Shown: positions 5,744-6,263 of the stretch, piece by piece
Numbering within the stretch: the first letter of the stretch is position 1
How the letters are laid out: every line of letters begins with the position of its first letter
Assembly: GCA_900769285.1 (NCBI GenBank)
Contig: CAAGGB010000002.1
Coordinates: 1 to 6,263, forward strand
Direction of reading: 5' to 3'
Length of the DNA: 6,263 nucleotides
Source of the DNA: Victivallales bacterium
GTDB taxonomy: Bacteria > Verrucomicrobiota > Lentisphaeria > Oligosphaerales > Oligosphaeraceae
The notes under the pieces: generated by a model
Told to the model about the DNA's origin: nothing
Databases searched by the model: none
What the model saw: the letters and a program-made list of their open reading frames with translations, nothing else
Program-made: the position numbers and the translations under genes

Positions 5744-6263
5744 TCATCGGACACCTCCCCCCAGCCGGACGCGCGGGTCCGCCAGGCAGTAGCAGATGTC
5801 CGACAGCAGCATGCCGAGCATATAGAGGACCGAGCCCAGGAAGACCATCGTGCGCACCACCGCGAAGTCCTGCGCGCGCAGCGCGCTGATGGTGTACCCG
5901 CCCAGACCCGGGATGCTGAAGAAGTTCTCCAGCAGCATGTTGCCGGTCATGAGCATCAGCAACTGCAGCGGCACGTTGGTGACGATGGGGATGAGGGCGT
6001 TCCGCAGCACATGGACATAGAGGATGCGCGCCTCGGACAGCCCCTTCGCGCGGGCGGTGCGAACGTAGTCGCGGCCCATCTCCTCCAGAAACAGCGTCCG
6101 GTAGAGGCGCACCCCGCCGCCCAGGGAGCTCACCACGCCCGTCACCACCGGCAGCGCCAGGAACAGCGCCATGTCCCGGCCAGGCTGAAAACCCGAGACC
6201 GGCGTCAGGCGCATCACCTTCGCGAACGCATACTGCCCCGCGATGATGTAGATGAGCGACGAC
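5744..6263 (-). CDS. DppB-type ABC transporter permease, C-terminal part, cut by the window end
   Basis: This is the first permease subunit of the peptide-type importer, located in the inner membrane. The frame is open to the window edge, so 172 residues are visible and the true start lies outside; the in-frame GTG (6215-6217) and ATG (6212-6214) near the edge are internal codons. The fragment shows several membrane segments, the cytoplasmic EAA-type coupling sequence DYVRTARAKGLSEARILYVHVLRNALIPI (fragment residues 65-93, DY to PI), the FSIPGLGGY motif (115-123) and the terminal membrane helix ending in ADPRVRL (161-167), all typical of DppB/OppB. It ends with TGA 31 bases before the next permease's ATG. 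Gene order DppB, DppC, then fused ATPase matches yejBEF-like operons. The binding protein is not in view. Confidence 0.9.
   Translation of the reverse strand, partial: SSLIYIIAGQYAFAKVMRLTPVSGFQPGRDMALFLALPVVTGVVSSLGGGVRLYRTLFLEEMGRDYVRTARAKGLSEARILYVHVLRNALIPIVTNVPLQLLMLMTGNMLLENFFSIPGLGGYTISALRAQDFAVVRTMVFLGSVLYMLGMLLSDICYCLADPRVRLGGGVR

Noticed and set aside
5713..5754. Upstream GTG start for the DppC-type permease
   Set aside because: It overlaps the preceding gene, has no correctly spaced ribosome-binding site and adds only charged residues, while the ATG at 5710-5712 has AGGAGGAG at 7 bases.
1..6263. Novel defence, mobile or CRISPR-like system
   Set aside because: All genes belong to familiar housekeeping or transport families. 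No spaced repeat array, transposase, integrase, attachment-site repeat or unknown gene cassette was found.

Overview
This is a GC-rich bacterial chromosomal window in which every supportable gene lies on the minus strand, so transcription runs from the high coordinates to the low ones. In transcription order it holds: the C-terminal part of a DppB-type peptide ABC permease (cut by the window end), a DppC-type permease, a fused two-domain DppD-DppF-type ATPase, ribosomal protein S2 (rpsB), elongation factor Ts (tsf), and the N-terminal quarter of 6-phosphogluconate dehydrogenase (gnd, cut by the window start).

Region by region: 5744-6263, 4585-5712 and 2477-4564 form a tightly packed transport operon with gaps of about 20-31 bases and clear Shine-Dalgarno sites that fix the last two starts. 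The substrate-binding protein and the rest of the DppB permease presumably lie beyond the right edge. 2281-2476 is the boundary between the transport operon and rpsB. It contains a candidate rpsB promoter whose -10 overlaps the ATPase stop codon, followed by a leader of roughly 190 bases rich in inverted and direct repeats. 1528-2280 (rpsB) and 594-1412 (tsf) form the classical translation pair, separated by 115 bases that contain a large hairpin. 381-593 holds a terminator-like hairpin for tsf and a good sigma70-type promoter for gnd. No stretch longer than 300 bases lacks a gene.

Functionally there are three units: import of peptides or similar solutes across the inner membrane (two permeases and one double ATPase), translation (S2 in the 30S subunit, EF-Ts recycling EF-Tu), and the oxidative pentose phosphate pathway (Gnd). 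The transporter is probably only a chance neighbour of rpsB-tsf.

Organism: GC-rich coding sequence, sigma70-like promoters and Shine-Dalgarno sites show a bacterium. The Gnd N-terminus (GLAVMG..., then NRT) reminds me of Bacteroidota and Verrucomicrobiota/Lentisphaerota proteins, and the rpsB-tsf order is nearly universal. A PVC-group bacterium is my best guess, at low confidence.

I see no mobile element, CRISPR array, RNA gene or novel system. The most interesting material is regulatory: the rpsB promoter inside the upstream gene's end, its repeat-rich leader, the rpsB-tsf hairpin, and a -10 region shared between the rpsB and gnd promoters.
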